A program made the position numbers and the translations under genes. The notes beneath the pieces are model-generated. The model saw nothing but the letters and a program-made list of their open reading frames with translations. It made no database searches and was not told the origin of the DNA. Shown one piece after another: positions 60,427 through 64,000 of a stretch of 64,000 bases of DNA. The stretch's first letter is position 1, and every line of letters begins with the position of its first letter. The stretch is from Microbacterium hydrocarbonoxydans (GTDB lineage: Bacteria; Actinomycetota; Actinomycetes; Actinomycetales; Microbacteriaceae). The DNA is taken from positions 434,001 through 498,000 of the forward strand of contig NZ_JAAKXW010000001.1 of the NCBI RefSeq assembly GCF_011752045.1, written 5' to 3'.

Positions 60427-61227
60427 TCAGACCCTGAGCGCCCAGAGCGCCACCGCGGCTGCCGCGGCGACGTTCAGCGAGTCCACGTCTCCGGACATCG
60501 GGATCGTCACGGTCCGATCGGCCGAAGCCAGCGCCTCCGCCGACAGGCCGTCGCCCTCCGATCCCATCATCAGCGCGACCCGCTCCGGTCGGTGCGCCAC
60601 GTACTCGTCGAGAGACACCGCGTCCTCGCTGAGCGCGAGGGCGGCGAGCTCGATGCCGACGTCGTGGAGATCCGTCACCGCCTGATCCCAGGACTCGATG
60701 CGCGTCCACGGCACCTGGAACACCGTCCCCATGCTCACGCGCACGCTCCGCCGGTAGAGCGGGTCGGCGCACCGCGGCGAGACGAGCACGGCATCCGCTC
60801 CCAGGCCCGCGGCCGCGCGGAACGCCGCTCCCACGTTGGTGTGGTCGCCGATCCCCTCGAGGATCAGCACGGTCCGCGCGCCGTCGACGACATCCGGCAC
60901 CGACGGGAGTGGGGGACGGTGCATGGAGGCCAGCGCCCCGCGGTGGACGGCGAAGCCCGCCACGGACTCGGCGACCTCGTCGGGGACGACATAGACCGGC
61001 ACGTCGAGATCGCGCACGATCTCCTGGACACCGTCGGCCCAGCGTCTCTGCACCATCACCGATCGCGGCCGGTGTCCAGCCGCGACGGCTCGGGCGATCA
61101 CCTTGGCCGACTCCGCGATGTACAGGCCGCCCGCGGGTTCCGCGACGGCCCGCAGCGCCGTGTCCGTGAGTCCCCGGTAGTCGTCGAGGCGGGGGTCGTC
61201 GGCATCGGAGACGGGCAGCAGTTCCAC
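60427..61227 (-). CDS. SpoU/TrmH-type RNA 2'-O-methyltransferase
   Basis: A 266-residue SPOUT methyltransferase. An N-terminal RNA-binding part (about 5-105) is followed by the knotted domain with LILEGIGDHTNVGAAFR (motif 1), VALMMGSEGDGLS (motif 2) and IPMSGDVDSLNVAAAAAVAL (motif 3). It probably methylates a ribose in tRNA or rRNA; the target nucleotide cannot be read. GTG start with GGAGG just before it and a CAGAGT 6 bases upstream on the minus strand. Divergent from a small membrane protein gene. Confidence 0.91.
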   Translation of the reverse strand: MELLPVSDADDPRLDDYRGLTDTALRAVAEPAGGLYIAESAKVIARAVAAGHRPRSVMVQRRWADGVQEIVRDLDVPVYVVPDEVAESVAGFAVHRGALASMHRPPLPSVPDVVDGARTVLILEGIGDHTNVGAAFRAAAGLGADAVLVSPRCADPLYRRSVRVSMGTVFQVPWTRIESWDQAVTDLHDVGIELAALALSEDAVSLDEYVAHRPERVALMMGSEGDGLSAEALASADRTVTIPMSGDVDSLNVAAAAAVALWALRV

Positions 61228-61310
61228 GCCTCCACTCTGCCACCCGGATCCCGCCGGGCATTGCCGTGACGGTCGAGCCGCCCTAGCGTGGACCTCGACG
61301 GAGGGGGCGT

Positions 61311-61877
61311 ATGACCGGCACGGAATCGCAGCGCGTCAGGATGCTGCTGTGGTGGCCGGGCCTGGCGGGGGTGCTGTTCGCCGCCGGGATGATCGTGCTG
61401 CTCTGGATCGGGCGTGCGGATGCCGCCACCGCCGCCGACATCCTCACCGCCGCCGCGTTCGTGTACCTCGGCTCCGCCGCGCTCGGCCATCGCGGGGCCG
61501 CCTGGCCGCTGTTCGGGCTCACCTTCGTGCTGATCGGCATCGGACTCGCCGTCCGGCCGTTCCCCGCCTTCCTCGTGATGGTGCTGCTCGGCGCCGTCCT
61601 CGCGGTCTACGGCGTGATCCGCGGACGCCTCCGGCCGGCGGACGGTCTGCCGCTGCAGGCGGCGGCGATGACGGCTGTCCTGCTGCTCGTCCTGCTCGCG
61701 GGGGTCCTGGACGGGCCGTGGCCGGGGATCCTCGCCGGCGTCGGGCTCTTCGCGCACGCACTGTGGGACGTCAGGCACCTCCGCACCCGCCGCGTGGTCG
61801 CGCCGTCGATGGCGGAGTTCTGCGCGGCACTCGATCTGGTCCTCGCCGCCGGCGTGGTCGCCGTCAGTCTGCGCTGA
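61311..61877 (+). CDS. Six-helix membrane protein of unknown function
   Basis: A 188-residue protein with about six hydrophobic segments and short loops; the start is MTGTESQRVRMLLWWPGLAG. No family was recognised. The conserved-looking short loop GPWPG before the fifth helix and HALWDVRHLRTRRVV after it resemble parts of other small actinobacterial membrane proteins. A GGAGGGGG ribosome-binding site precedes the ATG, and TAGCGT at 61284-61289 may be the -10 box. It is followed after 61 bases by the sirtuin gene on the same strand. Confidence 0.75.
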   Translation: MTGTESQRVRMLLWWPGLAGVLFAAGMIVLLWIGRADAATAADILTAAAFVYLGSAALGHRGAAWPLFGLTFVLIGIGLAVRPFPAFLVMVLLGAVLAVYGVIRGRLRPADGLPLQAAAMTAVLLLVLLAGVLDGPWPGILAGVGLFAHALWDVRHLRTRRVVAPSMAEFCAALDLVLAAGVVAVSLR

Positions 61878-61938
61878 CCCTGAGCGCGCGGCGTCATCCG
61901 CCCGCGGCCACGTCGTAGACTCCCATCGAGGAGGTCCT

Positions 61939-62778
61939 GTGAGCGCATCGAGCATCGCCGAGCTGTCGGCATCCGTCGACCGGGCCGCGGAGCTCCTGCG
62001 GGGCCGCCGGATCGCCCTCCTCACGGGGGCCGGGATCTCCACCGACTCCGGCATCCCCGCGTACCGCGGTGAGGGGGCTCGCACCCGCAGCGATCCGATG
62101 ACGATCCAGCGCTACCTCTCCGATGAGGCGGCGCGCCGCAGGTACTGGGTGGGCGGACATCTCGGCTGGCGGGCGTTCGCCCAGGCCGAGCCGAATGCCG
62201 GGCACCTCGCCCTCGCCGCGATGGAGGCCGCCGGCGCCGTCTCCGGCGTCATCACGCAGAACGTCGACGGCCTGCACCTCCGCGCGGGCAGCTCGCATGT
62301 GATCGAGGTGCACGGCACGATGCGCCGCGTCCTCTGCCTGCACTGCGGTCAGGTGTTCGACCGTCGCGACATCGCCACGCAGATCGAGGCGGCCAACCCG
62401 TGGATCACCGTGCCCGAGAACGTCGCGCTCGCCCCCGACGGCGACGTCCTCCCCGAGAGCACCGACGGCTTCATCGTCCCCGTGTGCACGGTCTGCGAGG
62501 GGATGCTCAAGCCGGACGTCGTGTTCTTCGGCGAGTACGTGCCACCGGACCGGTTCCGCGCCGCGGAGTCGCTGCTGCGTTCGAGCACCGCGATGATCGT
62601 CGCGGGCTCCTCCCTCGTCGTGAACTCCGGGGTCCGCCTCGTCGAGCGCGCGCGACGGCGCAGCATCCCCCTGATCATCATCAACCGCGAGCCCACCCGC
62701 GCCGACGCCTGGGCGGACCTCACGCTCGCGGCCGGCACCGGCGAGGTGCTCCCCGCACTCCAGGAGCGTCTGACGTGA
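61939..62778 (+). CDS. Sir2 family NAD-dependent protein deacetylase
   Basis: A 279-residue sirtuin that removes acyl groups from lysines with NAD+. Motifs: LLTGAGISTDSGIPAYRG (NAD loop), TQNVDGLH, EVHGT (catalytic His), zinc pairs CLHCG and CTVCEG, and DVVFFGEYVP followed by VAGSSLVV. A larger-than-usual insert (about 150-180) separates the zinc pairs. GTG start with GAGGAGGT and TAGACT (61916-61921) upstream. It overlaps the next gene by 4 bases. It could act on acetyl-CoA synthetase, as in other bacteria, but no partner is in the window. Confidence 0.92.
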   Translation: MSASSIAELSASVDRAAELLRGRRIALLTGAGISTDSGIPAYRGEGARTRSDPMTIQRYLSDEAARRRYWVGGHLGWRAFAQAEPNAGHLALAAMEAAGAVSGVITQNVDGLHLRAGSSHVIEVHGTMRRVLCLHCGQVFDRRDIATQIEAANPWITVPENVALAPDGDVLPESTDGFIVPVCTVCEGMLKPDVVFFGEYVPPDRFRAAESLLRSSTAMIVAGSSLVVNSGVRLVERARRRSIPLIIINREPTRADAWADLTLAAGTGEVLPALQERLT

Positions 62779-63362
62779 CCCTGCTCACCCTCGTCCGCCA
62801 CGGCCAGACCGACTGGAACCTCGACAAGAGGATCCAGGGCACCACCGACATCCCGCTCAACGAGACCGGACGGGCGGACGCCCGTGCCGCGGCGGCGCTC
62901 CTCGCCGATGGCACGCATCACGCGATCTACGCGAGCCCGCTGCTCCGCGCCCGCGAGACCGCGGAGATCATCGCCTCCGACCTCGGCCTCGACGCCCCGC
63001 AGCTCGTCCCCGACGTGCGCGAACGGGAGTTCGGGGACGGCGAGGGGATGCTGGTCACCGAGTACATCGCCACCTATGGCGACTGGTTCTCCCCCGTGCC
63101 GCGGGCGGAGACGATGGAGCAGGTCGCCGACAGGGCGCTGCGCGCCCTCGAGCGGATCGCACGCGACGCCCGGCGCCGATCGGCGCCGCGTGCGGAGTCC
63201 GTCGTCGTGGTCACCCACGGCGGCGTCATCCGGTCGCTCATCAACCGCGCGTCCAGCGGGACGCTCCCCCGCGAGGGCGAGCAGCTCCGCAACGGCTCCG
63301 TGCACCGCTTCGAGGCGTCGCCCGGATCGCTGCGCCTGCTGGAGACGGCCGTCCTGGTCTGA
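62775..63362 (+). CDS. Histidine phosphatase family protein
   Basis: A 195-residue phosphoglycerate-mutase-like phosphatase. The catalytic motif is LVRHGQTDWN (phospho-His9), with SPLLRARETAEII, the acid in VREREFGDGEG and the second His in VVVTHGGVIRSL. It resembles CobC/GpmB-type enzymes; the substrate is unknown. GTG start overlapping the sirtuin stop by 4 bases. Its stop abuts the end of the convergent CitE-like gene without overlap. Confidence 0.9.
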   Translation: MTLLTLVRHGQTDWNLDKRIQGTTDIPLNETGRADARAAAALLADGTHHAIYASPLLRARETAEIIASDLGLDAPQLVPDVREREFGDGEGMLVTEYIATYGDWFSPVPRAETMEQVADRALRALERIARDARRRSAPRAESVVVVTHGGVIRSLINRASSGTLPREGEQLRNGSVHRFEASPGSLRLLETAVLV

Positions 63363-64000
63363 TCAGCTCGCGCGGGCGATCACCGAGCGCGCGTGCCGGA
63401 GCACCGGCTCGTCGATCATCCGTCCCTCGAAGCGGAACACGCCGCGCTCCCCCTCCGCGGCCGCGAGCACCGCGTGAGCCCAGGCGACCTCCGCGTCCGC
63501 CGGCCGGTAGGCCTCGCGGATCACCGCGACCTGCTTCGGATGGATGCAGGCGGTGGCGCGGAACCCGGAGGCGGCGGCGTCCTCCACCTCGGCCCTCAGT
63601 CCTTCGAGATCGTCGATCGCGATGTGCACGGCGTCGATCGCGGCCTTGCCGTGCGCACCGGCCTCGAGCAGCACCCGCGATCGGGCGTAACGGGCGACGT
63701 CACGGTAACCGCCGTCGGGCCGTCGGCTCGAAGTCCCGCCGAGCGAGGCGACGAGGTCCTCAGCGCCCCACATCATCGCCACGACCTGCGGATGCGCCGC
63801 GATCCCCGGCGCCGCATGGATGCCGCGAGCGGTCTCGCACAGCGCGAGGAGCGAGAAGCGCGCGTCGAACGCCCGCAGGTCGTCGGCGCTCTCGGTCTTC
63901 GCGACCATCACCGTGCGGAAGTCGGTCTGCGAGAGCGTCGCGATGTCCGAGAGGAACTCCGCGCTGCCGGGCGCGTTGACCCGCACGATGACCCGTTCCG
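63363..64000 (-). CDS. HpcH/HpaI aldolase/citrate lyase (CitE-like) protein, partial
   Basis: The gene runs off the right edge, so its 5' end is missing; about 212 residues are visible. Typical CitE-like segments: ERVIVRVNAPG at the cut end, ALCETARGIHAAPGIA (catalytic Glu region), MMWGAEDLVASLGG (metal Asp) and ATACIHPKQVAVI. Members cleave citramalyl-CoA, malyl-CoA or related beta-hydroxyacyl-CoA compounds. The substrate cannot be read from this fragment. It converges directly on the histidine phosphatase gene. Confidence 0.88.
   Translation of the reverse strand, partial: ERVIVRVNAPGSAEFLSDIATLSQTDFRTVMVAKTESADDLRAFDARFSLLALCETARGIHAAPGIAAHPQVVAMMWGAEDLVASLGGTSSRRPDGGYRDVARYARSRVLLEAGAHGKAAIDAVHIAIDDLEGLRAEVEDAAASGFRATACIHPKQVAVIREAYRPADAEVAWAHAVLAAAEGERGVFRFEGRMIDEPVLRHARSVIARAS

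Overview
The window looks like chromosomal DNA of a high-GC actinobacterium of the Microbacteriaceae, most like Microbacterium. Pointers are the hisI / Trp-associated membrane protein / HGxxPAAW protein / trpCBA / lgt / gltBD order, RbpA, PafBC, a HelY-type helicase, an ANTAR response regulator beside polA, frequent GTG/TTG starts, and stop-start overlaps of 1-4 bases. The genus is inferred from gene order and protein style; no database was searched.

Layout. 1-15.9 kb is a dense forward block: the 3' end of rsmB, rpe, hisE-hisG-hisF-hisI, two small membrane proteins, trpC-trpB-trpA, lgt, gltB-gltD and pyk. It links histidine, tryptophan and glutamate synthesis with lipoprotein lipidation and the last step of glycolysis. 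trpE, usually found between hisI and the Trp-associated membrane protein, is absent here. 16-22 kb holds tRNA-Leu(CAA), the ANTAR regulator, a GNAT enzyme, a hotdog thioesterase, polA and a DUF885 metallopeptidase-like gene. 22-38.5 kb is the accessory part: a flavin-dependent oxidoreductase, two MFS transporters, an SGNH hydrolase, a formylglycine-generating-enzyme-like protein, a TetR regulator divergent from a five-gene cluster with a clear promoter and repeated operators, a PAP2-lipid kinase fusion, a methyltransferase, a small secreted protein, an AraC-VOC-UvrA-like cluster, an HdeD-like membrane protein and a variant SDR. 38.6-54 kb is core again: NfeD, SPFH protein, GDPD and rbpA forward; then, read leftward, HAD hydrolase, trmI, FKBP lipoprotein, pafB-pafC, tatA-tatC, helY and lnt; then PAC2, uppP and an M20 peptidase. 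The Pup/proteasome genes that often lie between trmI and pafBC are missing.

54.2-64 kb has tRNA-Leu(GAG) with a strong terminator, a VIT-type metal transporter with a ferritin-like N-terminus, and a DUF222/HNH endonuclease gene bracketed by 41-bp inverted repeats matching at 40 of 41 positions. These are followed by a helicase, a second SGNH hydrolase, a SpoU-type RNA methyltransferase, a small membrane protein, a sirtuin, a histidine phosphatase and a truncated CitE-like lyase gene.

No CRISPR array, rRNA, recognisable insertion sequence, prophage or known defence island was seen, and no intergenic stretch exceeds 300 bases. The strongest unexplained signals are the repeat-bracketed DUF222/HNH gene, a recurrent -10 box placed 6-7 bases before start codons (apparent leaderless transcripts), and the recurring GGATGCC/GGCATCC heptamer.
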